NCBI GenBank assembly: GCA_038259155.1
Contig: JBBSPE010000017.1
Span: 1-47,707, forward strand
Direction of reading: 5' to 3'
DNA length: 47,707 nt
From: JAABRT01 sp038259155
GTDB taxonomy: Bacteria; Gemmatimonadota; Gemmatimonadetes; Gemmatimonadales; Gemmatimonadaceae
The first letter of the stretch is position 1. Each line of letters opens with the position of its first letter. The notes under the pieces are model-generated. The model did not search any database. It saw only the letters and a list, made by a program, of their open reading frames with translations, and was not told the origin of the DNA. The translations under genes were made by a program, and so were the position numbers. This document shows positions 24,088-35,315 of this stretch, piece by piece.

Positions 24088-25518
24088 TCAGTTGGACGGA
24101 GGCGGCTGCGTGCCGCCCATGGCGGACGAATCGGGCATGGCGGGCATACCGGCGGGCGCGGCGGAATCCGTACCGGCGCGCAACTGACGCGCCTGTTCGA
24201 CCGCGCGCTCCAGTCCGACGTCGTTCAGGGAGAACGTGTACTTGGTCTGCAGTGCCCGCGCGACGGGATATGCCACGTCCGCAAACTGCACTTCGTTCTT
24301 CACCAGCTTGTCGAAGTACTCGTTGATGCGCTGCCCCGCGAGCGCCTCGCGCCCCGACGGGGTGCTGCCCGAATCGGTGAGCGAGCCGGGCTCAATGCCC
24401 ATGGTGGTCCACGCCGAGGTGAGGTTGTTGCGGAACGCGAGCCGCAGGTTGCCCATCTCGGCCGTGTCGAGCTTGACGCCGGCCTCATCGGCCATCGCCA
24501 GCAGCAGCTCGTTGCGCACGATCTGCCGCACGAACTTTTCGGCCGTGGTATCGGCAGAGTTGATGAGCTGCGGGCGGAGCTGGGCCTGCGGCGGATAGGC
24601 GGCCACCCAGTCTGCCAGACGCGCAGCCGTAAGCTTGCCACCATCGAACTCGGCCACGGTGCTCGTGTTCTTGCGGAAGCCGAGCGGGTTGCGCGCGATG
24701 TCCTTGGCGGTTCCGGCGGCGTTGGCGCTGAGCGTGACCTTGGCCTCGTCTTCCATCTTCGCGAGGTACAGGCTCTCTGCCACCACCAGGTCCTGCTGAC
24801 GCGCCTGCGTGGCCACCTCGCCGCTCACTTCATTGAACGGCTTGCGATAGATGACGTGGAAACCGAAGGACGTGCGCACCACCGGCGAGATTTCGCCCGG
24901 CTGGAGCGCCAGCACCGCCGCTTCAAAATCGGGGACCATCATGCCCGGCGGGAACACGCCCAGATCGCCGCCGCGGTCGCCGCCGCCCGGCTCGTCCGTC
25001 TTGGCCGCCAGCTTGACAAAGTTGGCCGGCGTGGCTTCGGCGCGAATGCCCTCCGCCTTCTTGCGGGCCGCTTCCACCGCGTCAGCCGGGGCATCCTGTC
25101 CAACCTGCACGAGGATGTGGCGCGCCGACATGAGCTCGCCCGCCGCGTACCGCTCGGAATCGGACTTGCTGGATCCCGTGGTCCACGACGGCGACACGGA
25201 GTCGTACAGCGTCTTCACGCGCATGTTGTCAATGGCGGACCACAGCCCCGCGTCCATTTCGGCTGGCGTGGAGAGCGTATCGCCCCGGGCCGCAGCAAGG
25301 CCTGCAAGCTGGTAGTTGATCCACAGCTCGGCCACACTGCGGGCGACCTCGACCTCGAGCGGCGCCTGCGAAGTGCTCAGCACCTCTGCCAGTCGCGGCA
25401 CCGAGAGCTCCTGATCACCGACTTTCGCGGCAGTATCCGCTCCGCCGTCGGCGCCGCAGGCTGCTGCAATCGCCACTACCGCGAACGCCGCCATGGCAGG
25501 CACTCGATACAGTCTCAT
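24088..25518 (-). CDS. PpiC/parvulin-type peptidyl-prolyl isomerase lipoprotein
   Basis: A 476-residue exported foldase related to PrsA and SurA. The N-terminus is a signal ending in AIAAAC, with Cys21 for lipidation. A helical SurA-like N-terminal part follows, with a parvulin domain at about 131-225 (SARHILVQVG, GGDLGVFPPGMMVPDFE, FGFHVIYRKPF). The long helical C-terminal half (230-440) and a Pro/Ser/Met tail have no clear assignment. It probably helps fold envelope proteins alongside SurA. The ATG at 25518 has GGAG upstream and gives a clean signal peptide, so I prefer it to the longer frame from 25566. A strong terminator follows. Confidence 0.88.
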   Translation of the reverse strand: MRLYRVPAMAAFAVVAIAAACGADGGADTAAKVGDQELSVPRLAEVLSTSQAPLEVEVARSVAELWINYQLAGLAAARGDTLSTPAEMDAGLWSAIDNMRVKTLYDSVSPSWTTGSSKSDSERYAAGELMSARHILVQVGQDAPADAVEAARKKAEGIRAEATPANFVKLAAKTDEPGGGDRGGDLGVFPPGMMVPDFEAAVLALQPGEISPVVRTSFGFHVIYRKPFNEVSGEVATQARQQDLVVAESLYLAKMEDEAKVTLSANAAGTAKDIARNPLGFRKNTSTVAEFDGGKLTAARLADWVAAYPPQAQLRPQLINSADTTAEKFVRQIVRNELLLAMADEAGVKLDTAEMGNLRLAFRNNLTSAWTTMGIEPGSLTDSGSTPSGREALAGQRINEYFDKLVKNEVQFADVAYPVARALQTKYTFSLNDVGLERAVEQARQLRAGTDSAAPAGMPAMPDSSAMGGTQPPPSN

Positions 25519-25636
25519 GAACACAACTCCGAAGTCCGGGCAGAGGGCGGGCCAAGCCACGCCCATCGACCGCCGCCCGTGGTGAGGAAGGAAGTACGCT
25601 GGTTTTGCACGATCAATTGCAGCATCGACTGCACCA

Positions 25637-28600
25637 TCACACGATCAGGGCACGCAACGCGCGCACGAGACCGCCGAGCATTTCCGCGCCGCCCAGCCTC
25701 GTGAGCTTGAGCGCGAGCGGATTCGTACGCCGCACGTCCACCTGGAACTGCACATCGTGGAAGGCGGCAGACAGCCCCTTCATACGGGGGACTGCGTCGG
25801 CGCGAAAGTTAACACGGGCATCGGACCCCCGCACAAGCACCCCGTCCACCCCGATGGCCGCGCCGAGCACCCGCAGGAGCGTACTACCGAAAAGCGCCTC
25901 CGCGGGGTCCGGGAGCGGCCCGTAGCGATCCCGAACCTCGATTTTGAGGTCATCGATCGCTTCTGCGGTACGACACGCCGTGAGGCGACGATAGATGTCG
26001 AGCTTGGCATCCTGGGCCGGAATGAACTCGTCCGGCAGGTAGGCCGGCGCGTCCAGCGAGACCTCCGCGGGGACAAATGGCCGGGCCCCCTCGCCCTGCG
26101 AGAGCTGGCGGACGGTCTCGTCGAGCAGACGCAGGTACAGGTCAAAGCCCACGGCATGCACAAAGCCGGACTGCTCGGCACCGAGCAAATTGCCGGCACC
26201 CCGCATTTCCATGTCCTTGAGCGCCACGCGGTAGCCGGAGCCCAGCTCCGTGTGGTGCTCCAGCACCTGCAGGCGGCGCTCCGAATCCTCGTCCATCTGG
26301 TCCGGCGCCAAGAGGTAGCAATACGCGCGCCGGTGCGACCGGCCCACCCGACCGCGCAGCTGGTACAGCTGCGCGAGGCCAAAATGATCCGCGCGGTTCA
26401 CGAACATGGTATTCGCGTTGGGCACGTCGAGGCCGCTCTCCACAATGAGTGTGGACACGAGGATGTCCACCTCGCCGGTGACGAACTGCTTCATCACCGA
26501 CTCGAGCTCGCGTTCCTTCATCTGACCATGGCCCACCGCGATCTTCGCGCGCGGCACCAGACGCTGGATATGGTCAGCAATGGCGATGATGGTCTCAATG
26601 CGATTGTGCACGAAGAACACCTGCCCGCCACGATCCAACTCGCGCGAGATGCCCTCCTCGAGCAGCCCATCGTCCCACGGCTCCACGAACGTGAGCACGG
26701 GCGAGCGGTCGCGCGGCGGCGTCTGCATGAGCGTCATGTCGCGCAATCCCGCCAGCGACTGGTGCAGCGTGCGCGGAATGGGCGTGGTCGTGAGCGTGAG
26801 CACGTCGGTCTCGAGCTTGAGTTGCTTGAGACGCTCCTTGTGCTTCACGCCGAAGCGGTGCTCCTCGTCCACCACGATGAGGCCGAGGTTGGAGAACGAC
26901 ACGTCGGGGCTGAGCAGGCGATGTGTGCCAATCACGATGTCGATCTGTCCGCTCTTGAGCGCGGCCACCACGGCGTTCTGTTCCTTGGTGGTCTGAAAGC
27001 GCGACATGACCTCCACACGCACCGGGAAGTCAGCCAGCCGATCGCTGAAACTGCGACCATGCTGCTCGGCAAGGATCGTGGTGGGCACGAGCACGGCCAC
27101 CTGCCGCCCATTCTGCACGGCCTTGAAGGCGGCGCGAATGGCGATCTCGGTTTTGCCGTAGCCGACGTCGCCCACAAGCAGGCGATCCATGGGACGTTCG
27201 CCTTCCATGTCGCGCTTCACGTCCTCGGTGGCCTTGCGCTGGTCGGGCGTGTCCTCGAACAGGAACGAGCTCTCGAGCTGACGCTGCCACGCGCCGTCGG
27301 GGGCATGGGATGGCCGGTTCGCGACTTTGCGGCGCGCATAGAGTTCGAGCAACTCCTGCGTCATCTCGAAAATGGCGGCGCGCGTCTTCTCGCGTTGCGC
27401 CGTCCACTTCTTGCCGCCGAGCCGGTGCAGTCGCGGCGGCACCACGTCGCCGCCCACGTCGGCCGCCGAGCGATAGCGCTCGATCTGGTCAATGCGATAC
27501 AGCGGTACGTTCAGCCGATCGCCGCCCTCGTATTCAATGACCGCCGCTTCAATGGTCTGCTCGCGAAAGTACACGCGCTCGATACCGCGGTAGATGCCGA
27601 TACCGTGCTCGAGGTGCACCACGTAGTCGCCAAGCTTGAGTGCGCCGATTGTGTCAAGTGGAGCACCGGTGGTGTAGCGACGCGCGCGACGCAGCCGCCG
27701 ATCGCGGCGGAAGATCTCGTGATCCGTGAGGACACGCAGCTTGCCCGGCACCACGAAACCGCCGTCGAGCACGCCGATGGTGAGCGCTGCAGGCGTGGGG
27801 CCGTCCTCGCCCAACAGTTCATCAAGACGTTCGGACTGTCCGACGTTGTCGCACAGGATGACCGTGGGCAAGCCGTCGCGCACCAGGCGGCGCAACACGC
27901 GCAAATCGCGCGAGATGGACTCCGGGGGGCTGATGGCGAACTTGATGTCCGGCACCACGGCGGCGGGCTCGATCTTGAGCGTGGCAAAGCGGGAGAGCGC
28001 GGCGCCGATTTCCTGCGGGCTGCGGAAGAGGACATCGCGCGCCGGTGCGTCCTCGCCGCGGCGGCGCGCCAGGTCGATGTGGTGCGCGCTCTCTTCCCAG
28101 GTGCGGTGGAGCTCGGGCGAGACGGCGCTGCCCGACGGGATCACAACGATCGTGTCCGGTCCGAACAGCTCCACCAGTGACACGCGTTCCGTGCCGCCTT
28201 CGGTGTCGCGGGTGCGTCCATCCACCGGCAACACGAGCGCCATTTCCGCACGACGCGTGGTGCGCTGCGTGTTCAGGTCAAAGTGCCGGAGTTCGATGAT
28301 CTCATCCCCCCAGAACTCCAGTCGTACCGGTTCCGCCATGCCGAAGCCATACACATCGAAAATGCCGCCGCGCACCGCGAACTGCGCGACGTCTTCGACC
28401 ATGGGAACGCGTTCGAAGCCCACCGACTCCAGGTGGTCGGCCAGATCGCTGGGCTTGCGCACGTCGCCCTTGCGCAGCTCCACACGCGCGCCACGCAACG
28501 CGGACGGCAGCGACGTGCGCTCGAGCAGCGCGCGCGACGTGGTGAGCAGCACGCGCACATCGCTTCGGCTCAATCGCTCCAGCGTCTCCACGCGCTCGCC

Positions 28601-28903
28601 GGCCACCTCGGCGTGCGGTTCGACCTCGCCGAAGCCCTCGCGCGGTGGGTAGAGGGCCACCGGCAGGTCATCGAGCAGCGTTTCGAGATCTGCAAGCCAC
28701 CGTTCGGCGTCCGACAGCTGGTCGGTGACCACCACGAACGCGCGTTGCGACATGACGCGCGCGAGGGCGCCGACCGCCACGGCGTCAGACGAGCCGATGA
28801 GGCCGCCCACGTGCAGGGTCTGTCCGGCAGCCGGCAGTTGATCGCGAATCTCGTGGAACGCCGGCAGGCCGGCGACCACGTCGAGCAAACGGGGCAGTCC
28901 CAC
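25637..28903 (-). CDS. mfd: transcription-repair coupling factor Mfd
   Basis: A 1088-residue DNA translocase that removes RNA polymerase stalled at DNA lesions and recruits UvrA. Seen: the UvrB-like N-terminal modules (YPPREGFGEVEPHAEVAGER), the RNA-polymerase interaction region (LGDYVVHLEHGIGIYRGI), and the helicase core with Walker A GDVGYGKTE (578-586), DEEH box (679-682), TTTPIPRTL, VESGLDVPNANTM and QLRGRVGRS. The TRCF C-terminal domain follows. Motif III has TTTPIPRTL where TATPIPRTL is usual. The start is a GTG at 28903 with GGGAG nine bases upstream. It lies downstream of the BatA/DUF58 pair, separated by short tandem repeats. Confidence 0.97.
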   Translation of the reverse strand: MGLPRLLDVVAGLPAFHEIRDQLPAAGQTLHVGGLIGSSDAVAVGALARVMSQRAFVVVTDQLSDAERWLADLETLLDDLPVALYPPREGFGEVEPHAEVAGERVETLERLSRSDVRVLLTTSRALLERTSLPSALRGARVELRKGDVRKPSDLADHLESVGFERVPMVEDVAQFAVRGGIFDVYGFGMAEPVRLEFWGDEIIELRHFDLNTQRTTRRAEMALVLPVDGRTRDTEGGTERVSLVELFGPDTIVVIPSGSAVSPELHRTWEESAHHIDLARRRGEDAPARDVLFRSPQEIGAALSRFATLKIEPAAVVPDIKFAISPPESISRDLRVLRRLVRDGLPTVILCDNVGQSERLDELLGEDGPTPAALTIGVLDGGFVVPGKLRVLTDHEIFRRDRRLRRARRYTTGAPLDTIGALKLGDYVVHLEHGIGIYRGIERVYFREQTIEAAVIEYEGGDRLNVPLYRIDQIERYRSAADVGGDVVPPRLHRLGGKKWTAQREKTRAAIFEMTQELLELYARRKVANRPSHAPDGAWQRQLESSFLFEDTPDQRKATEDVKRDMEGERPMDRLLVGDVGYGKTEIAIRAAFKAVQNGRQVAVLVPTTILAEQHGRSFSDRLADFPVRVEVMSRFQTTKEQNAVVAALKSGQIDIVIGTHRLLSPDVSFSNLGLIVVDEEHRFGVKHKERLKQLKLETDVLTLTTTPIPRTLHQSLAGLRDMTLMQTPPRDRSPVLTFVEPWDDGLLEEGISRELDRGGQVFFVHNRIETIIAIADHIQRLVPRAKIAVGHGQMKERELESVMKQFVTGEVDILVSTLIVESGLDVPNANTMFVNRADHFGLAQLYQLRGRVGRSHRRAYCYLLAPDQMDEDSERRLQVLEHHTELGSGYRVALKDMEMRGAGNLLGAEQSGFVHAVGFDLYLRLLDETVRQLSQGEGARPFVPAEVSLDAPAYLPDEFIPAQDAKLDIYRRLTACRTAEAIDDLKIEVRDRYGPLPDPAEALFGSTLLRVLGAAIGVDGVLVRGSDARVNFRADAVPRMKGLSAAFHDVQFQVDVRRTNPLALKLTRLGGAEMLGGLVRALRALIV

Positions 28904-28910
28904 GTCAGCG

Positions 28911-28970
28911 CGCTCCCGTGCCGCGCACTCCCGTGCGGCGAATCCCTGAACGTCGCATTCCTGTACGGCG
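28911..28970. repeat. four degenerate 15-base tandem repeats upstream of mfd
   Basis: On the minus strand the units are CGCCGTACAGGAATG, CGACGTTCAGGGATT, CGCCGCACGGGAGTG and CGCGGCACGGGAGCG. They fill most of the gap between the BatA-like gene and mfd, and the last unit supplies the mfd ribosome site. The gap keeps an open frame with mfd but has no ATG, GTG or TTG. Confidence 0.6.
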
Positions 28971-28987
28971 CATGTCAGGCAAGCGCA

Positions 28988-30889
28988 TCACGCGGCTGCC
29001 GCGGTGGACGCGGCTTCAGACGCGTGCGATGCAAACACGCCTCGCGCGACGAGCGCCTCCGCCACGAGCGCCAGCAGCGCGAGCAGCACCAATGGCCAGG
29101 CGATGGAGCGCCCACCCGCGCGATCGTAGACGGTGTCGGCGACGCGATTGGGTTCGCTGACCCGTACCACCGGGGCGTCGGGCACCAACCGCTCCCAGTC
29201 GGTGTCATCCCATGCAGTCATGTCCGATTCGGTGAGCTCCGGATTCACCACGAGCGCACCAACACGTCGCGCACCGCGCCGCAGAAGGTACACGCCCTGC
29301 TCTGCCGGCACCACGACGCGCGCGGCGTCGATCGCGCGACGCGTTCCGTCGGCGGCCTCGAGTGAATCGGCGGCCAGCGCCAGTCGAATGGTGTCATCGG
29401 GCGCCGCGTCCACGACCACACCGCCGTCGCCGAGTCGCTGGCTCACCAGGTCGCGCAACCATGGGACGAACGAGGCCTGAATGGGCGCGTTGGTCGCGGC
29501 CATGGAAAGCGGCGATGCCACCAGCACGTAGTCGGCGCCGGCCACCATCCACGGCGTGCCGCCGGCAACGGCGAGCACCTGCCCCGAATCGGCGACTCCC
29601 GTGAGCGCCACCCGTGTGAGCCGGTAGCGCAGCGTGACGCGGGCGCCACCCGGCGCCACGGTCGGATCGGCCGCTTCACCAGCTGCACCGGCTACCACGA
29701 CGGTATCGCGCAATGCAGCCCCGAACCGCCAGGGAACTCCGGCGCGTTCGAGCGCGCGATTGGCGGCGACAATCTGCAGTGGATCATCAGGGGCGAGTCG
29801 GACGGCGGGTCCGTCCACCGGATCGGTTGCACCTGCGATCGCCACCACGTTTCGCGCGCCCGAGGCAGCACGACGCAGCCGCGCGTCCGCCACGAGCGCG
29901 TCAACGGCGGCCTCCACGAACGCACCAGCGGAGCGACGCACGTCCACTGCAGGCGGTGCGCCCGCGAGCAGCGCAAAGACGCGGGCGTTGTCGCCGGGAA
30001 AGTCGTCGGCGTCCGTTTCTACGCGACCGGTGATCCAGCCGGTGTCGGACGCCTGCGCCGCCACGTCGATGGTCAACGGCGCCTCAAACGGAGAGGCGGC
30101 GAGTGCGCCGCGCGCGGCGGTGCGATCGCCGAGCAGGACGCGCCAGGCCACGGAGTCCGCGCCGCTGATGGTGGCCGTCACGCGACCGTTCGGGACCCAG
30201 CGCGCGGGTTCGAGCGCCACCGTCTGCACGGTCCGATTGGCGGTCGCGGCCAGCGCAGGCGCGAACACGACCACGGGTACGCCTTCAATGACAGTGGCCG
30301 TGTCCACGGCCGAGCGCTGTCCGTCGCTGACGACGGCGATGACGGGGGTGCGGGGTGCGCCGGCGTCCACGAGCGAGCGGGCGCGACGCAACGCGCCACC
30401 CAGATCGCCGCGACCGGCCGACGGTTCGAGGCCCGCGATGGCCGCTTGGAGTTCGGCGGCGCTGCCGGCCACCACTTGGCCACCGCTCGTGACCAGCCAC
30501 GCGCGATCGTCGGGGGAGAGGCGTCCAGCCACATCGCGAGCTACGTCCTGCAGGCCAGAAAATACGGTTCTGCCGTTCACGACCGCGCGGGTGCTCATGG
30601 ACTGGTCGAGCACAATGGCCACGGCGAGCGGCGGATGTCCGGAGCCGCCAATGGCGGCGATTGGCCGCGCGACGGCGGCGACCAGGGCGATCACGGCCAA
30701 GAGTCGCAGAATGAGCAGCAGGCGATTCCGCACCGTGCGTTCGCGCGAGTGCTCTCGTTCTGTCTGCATGAGAAAACGCACGGCCGGAAACTCGACGCGT
30801 CGGGTGACGCGGCGGCGCAGCAGGTGCACGAGCAGGGGAACGCCCGCGAAGGCCGCGAGCGAAAGCAGCAGCGGGGCGAGGAACGTCAC
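28988..30889 (-). CDS. BatA-domain membrane protein with VWA-like region
   Basis: A 633-residue inner-membrane protein. The N-terminus is the BatA double-membrane module: helices at 1-22 and 57-80 flanking HLLRRRVTRRVEFPAVRFL. A von Willebrand factor A-like domain follows, with the metal site start DQSMS (95-99) and VIAVVSDGQ. A long, mostly beta periplasmic region extends to a final membrane helix at about 597-620. Such proteins act with DUF58 proteins and MoxR ATPases in envelope-stress or protein-activation modules. Here the DUF58 gene lies directly upstream with a GTGA overlap, but no MoxR gene is in the window. Exact role unknown. Confidence 0.85.
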   Translation of the reverse strand: MTFLAPLLLSLAAFAGVPLLVHLLRRRVTRRVEFPAVRFLMQTEREHSRERTVRNRLLLILRLLAVIALVAAVARPIAAIGGSGHPPLAVAIVLDQSMSTRAVVNGRTVFSGLQDVARDVAGRLSPDDRAWLVTSGGQVVAGSAAELQAAIAGLEPSAGRGDLGGALRRARSLVDAGAPRTPVIAVVSDGQRSAVDTATVIEGVPVVVFAPALAATANRTVQTVALEPARWVPNGRVTATISGADSVAWRVLLGDRTAARGALAASPFEAPLTIDVAAQASDTGWITGRVETDADDFPGDNARVFALLAGAPPAVDVRRSAGAFVEAAVDALVADARLRRAASGARNVVAIAGATDPVDGPAVRLAPDDPLQIVAANRALERAGVPWRFGAALRDTVVVAGAAGEAADPTVAPGGARVTLRYRLTRVALTGVADSGQVLAVAGGTPWMVAGADYVLVASPLSMAATNAPIQASFVPWLRDLVSQRLGDGGVVVDAAPDDTIRLALAADSLEAADGTRRAIDAARVVVPAEQGVYLLRRGARRVGALVVNPELTESDMTAWDDTDWERLVPDAPVVRVSEPNRVADTVYDRAGGRSIAWPLVLLALLALVAEALVARGVFASHASEAASTAAAA

Positions 30890-31800
30890 GCGATCGGCAT
30901 CCCACCGCGGCCCGTGGCACGCACGAGGGCCCGGAGAGGGCGCCCGAACGGCTCATCGGTCATGGCCAGCGCGTACCGCGCGCCCACCTGCAGCAAGCTC
31001 TCCCGCCACGTGGCCAGCGCGTGGCGGACCGTGTCCTGATATTCGGCGCGGATTTCACCGGGCGTTGCGGGCACGGCCATTCCGGACTCCGGATCGGTGA
31101 ACATGGCCTCGGCACCCTCGGGAAAATCGCGTTCCGCCGGATCGAGGACGTGGAGCACCAACACCTCGTGCCCGCGGGCCCGGATCGTGCGGAGCTGTTC
31201 CACCACCGGCGCGGGGTCCACCAGCAAGTCGGACACCAGCACCACAAAGCCCGGACGCCGCGCCAGATGCGCGGCCTGCGCCAACGCGGGCACCAGATCG
31301 CTGCCGGGACCGCCGCCGGCGTTGGCAAGCGCCGCGGCCAGTCGGAACCACTGGCCCGTGCGTGTGCTGGGCGGGATCACCGAGCGGAGTTCGTTGTCGG
31401 CCCGAACCAGCCCGACGGCGTCACGCTGCCGCAGCAGGAGCAACGCCAGTGCGCCCAAGATGTGCTCCGCATACTGGAGCTTGGTGAGGCGGCCGGCGGC
31501 CCCTGTCCAGCGCATGGAGGCGCTCACGTCGAGCACGAGCATGGCGCGGGTGTTCGTTTCTTCCTCGAACTGCTTGACGACCCACCGATCGGCGCGGGCG
31601 GCAATGCGCCAGTCGAGGTACCGGAGGTCGTCGCCGGGCTGATAGGGGCGATGCTCCGCAAACTCCACCGAAAAGCCCTTGCGGGGGGATCGGTGGAGTC
31701 CGGTGAGGAAGCCGTCCACGACCCAACGGGCCACCAGTTCAAGGCGGCCGAGGGCGGCGAGGGCGGAGGGGTCGAGGAGATCAGCGCGAGCGGCAGGCAT
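30886..31800 (-). CDS. DUF58 / VWA-like domain protein
   Basis: A 304-residue cytoplasmic protein of the DUF58 family. The family signature SVEFAEHRPYQPGDDLRYLDW is at about 44-64, followed by a VWA-type metal site DVSASM (91-96) and a beta-alpha core (GFVVLVSDLLVD, GHEVLVLHVLDP). DUF58 proteins are found beside MoxR ATPases and BatA-type membrane proteins and probably act as adaptors with them. The ATG at 31800 is the first good start; the frame runs back to a TTG at 31839. It overlaps the BatA-like gene by four bases and is divergent from the gene at 31955. Confidence 0.88.
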   Translation of the reverse strand: MPAARADLLDPSALAALGRLELVARWVVDGFLTGLHRSPRKGFSVEFAEHRPYQPGDDLRYLDWRIAARADRWVVKQFEEETNTRAMLVLDVSASMRWTGAAGRLTKLQYAEHILGALALLLLRQRDAVGLVRADNELRSVIPPSTRTGQWFRLAAALANAGGGPGSDLVPALAQAAHLARRPGFVVLVSDLLVDPAPVVEQLRTIRARGHEVLVLHVLDPAERDFPEGAEAMFTDPESGMAVPATPGEIRAEYQDTVRHALATWRESLLQVGARYALAMTDEPFGRPLRALVRATGRGGMPIA

Positions 31801-31874
31801 GCAGTCCGGAATAGTGACCTCGTGACGCCGCCAGACCAAGGGACGGGCGCCGTGGATCGTCTCGCCGGTGGTCG

Positions 31875-31900
31875 TGTACAGCAGTGTACAGGCCTATAAT
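31875..31900 (+). promoter_or_regulatory. promoter with paired TGTACA sites
   Basis: A perfect -10 hexamer TATAAT lies at 31895-31900. In place of a consensus -35 there are two copies of the palindrome TGTACA at 31875-31880 and 31885-31890, exactly ten bases (one helical turn) apart. It serves the plus-strand gene at 31955. The pair looks like a site for a dimeric regulator binding over or next to the -35 region; the regulator is unknown. Confidence 0.55.
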
Positions 31901-31954
31901 TAATGGATACGCCTCACGTGTCGCTTGACGTTTCCCACCACGAGGTTCCCGCCC

Positions 31955-33334
31955 ATGTCCATCGCGACCACGCTACGCCGCGCGCCATGGTTCACCGCCG
32001 CGCTCCTCCTGCTCGGAGCCACGGTGCCGCTCGCCGGCCTGTCGGCGCAGGACGCCTATCCGCAGGTTGAAGTGAGACAGATGGTCGGGACGGGCGTGGC
32101 CACGTGGGGCACGTCAGCGCGCGTGTCGCTCGATCGCGATGCGTTCGTGGTGGTGTTCGAGCTGGGCGCCGACGGTCGTGCCCGTATCCTGTATCCGGCG
32201 CGCCCCAGAGACGACGGGTTCATGCGCGCCTCGCGAAAATGGTACGTGCCGCTGCCGAGCGTGGATGCCGTGTTCATTCAGGCGTCGTCCATGCGGACGC
32301 CCACCGTGGTTGCTTTTGCGTCCGACGTGGCGCCGGACCTGTCGGAGTTCACCGAAAACGGAAAGCGCTGGGATTTCATGTTCTCCATCGATGACGGCGC
32401 CGGCCGCGAGGCCACGCTGCGCGATCTGGCCACGCTGATCTTCGGCGACCCGGACATGCCCTACAGTGTGTCCGAGAGTCGGCTCGCCCCGTCGCTTTCG
32501 CTCGGGGCACAACAGGCACTCCGCAGCTGCGGCTATCAGGTGGGTGCGTACGGCTCGCCGGGCTTCTACGACTTCCTCTGGGACATGTTCGGCCCGTATT
32601 ACGGCTTGGGTTACGGCGCCAACAGCCCGTGGCAGGACGTGAACACGATCGCGCCTTGGCACACGAACAACTTCATCTACGGTTTCTACTACCCGAACCT
32701 GCCGTTCATGCGGTACACCACGGGCTCGCTGTGGAATCAGTACGCTGGCGGCTGCGACGGCTTGCGTCGCTTCACCATCGGCAGTCTCGCGTTTCTGGAC
32801 AACAATCGGCAGCCGACGCCTGGGCCCGCAGACACCACGGGACGCCTCACCACACCGCGTGATCTCGAGCGGCGTGGTCCCGACGGTCGCGTGAACGGCG
32901 TTGGCATCGTGACCGCATCCGAGGCCGCGATGCTGGGACGCAAGAACGGCGTGGAGCTGGCGGCCACGCACATCGAGGGCAAGCTCGGGTCCCTGACTCG
33001 CGAGACCAGTCAGGATATGGTCCAGCGTCAGGAGATCGCCTCGGTGCTGGCCCAGCTGCAGGGCCGTGTGAACAGCGGCACCGCATCCAACTCGCGCGGC
33101 GGGCGTTTCGAGCCCATTGGACGGCAGGGGTCTTCATCGGGTTACGACCGCCCAACGCGCTCAGGCAGCACCGGCTCCTCAGGATCGAGCAGCGCGGGCT
33201 CTTCCAGCGGCGGTTCGAGTTCAGGCAGCGCGGGTAGTGCCGGCAGCGCCGGACGCTCCGGCGAGAGCCGGGGTGGAGCGGGACGCAGCAGTACCGGCCG
33301 TGGCGGCACCGGCAAGCCGCCGTTCCAGCACTGA
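31955..33334 (+). CDS. secreted DUF4384-like protein with Ser/Gly-rich tail
   Basis: A 459-residue exported protein. The signal peptide ends near LAGLSAQDA. The next ~100 residues contain VFELGADGRARILYPARP, resembling DUF4384-type domains, in which a beta-sheet fold accompanies surface or signalling proteins. A Tyr/Trp/Phe-rich middle (PYYGLGYGANSPWQ, FIYGFYYPNLPFMRY) has two cysteines (CGYQ and GGCDG) that might form a disulfide. The last ~80 residues are low-complexity Ser/Gly/Arg. It is probably an envelope or surface protein; function unknown. The ATG at 31955 is preceded by GAGG. A paired-site promoter lies upstream and a strong terminator follows. Confidence 0.72.
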   Translation: MSIATTLRRAPWFTAALLLLGATVPLAGLSAQDAYPQVEVRQMVGTGVATWGTSARVSLDRDAFVVVFELGADGRARILYPARPRDDGFMRASRKWYVPLPSVDAVFIQASSMRTPTVVAFASDVAPDLSEFTENGKRWDFMFSIDDGAGREATLRDLATLIFGDPDMPYSVSESRLAPSLSLGAQQALRSCGYQVGAYGSPGFYDFLWDMFGPYYGLGYGANSPWQDVNTIAPWHTNNFIYGFYYPNLPFMRYTTGSLWNQYAGGCDGLRRFTIGSLAFLDNNRQPTPGPADTTGRLTTPRDLERRGPDGRVNGVGIVTASEAAMLGRKNGVELAATHIEGKLGSLTRETSQDMVQRQEIASVLAQLQGRVNSGTASNSRGGRFEPIGRQGSSSGYDRPTRSGSTGSSGSSSAGSSSGGSSSGSAGSAGSAGRSGESRGGAGRSSTGRGGTGKPPFQH

Positions 33335-33360
33335 CCCGCACCCGCGTCCTGCGCGGAGTC

Positions 33361-33402
33361 GTGGCCCCACCTGCTTGGATCTGCGGGTGGGGCCACTAGT
33401 TT
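33361..33402 (+). terminator. strong rho-independent terminator
   Basis: GTGGCCCCACCTGC at 33361-33374 pairs with GCGGGTGGGGCCAC at 33383-33396 (14 pairs, one G-U) around an eight-base loop, followed by TAGTTTTG. It ends the transcript of the secreted protein gene at 33334 and separates it from lepA. Confidence 0.88.
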
Positions 33403-33507
33403 TGAAAGGCTAGGCTCCTGCGCGGTGCGTCTGCCCGCGACAGAGTCCGGCAGTGGACCGCGGTGGACCGCGCGCGTCCCTGCCCTGTCCCATGGCTCCA
33501 TCTGCCC

Positions 33508-35304
<1,797 letters not shown>

Positions 35305-35315
35305 CGCCCGCGCGC

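Noticed and set aside
25757..28180. 807-residue plus-strand frame
   Set aside because: Antisense to mfd, His/Arg/Val-rich, no motifs.
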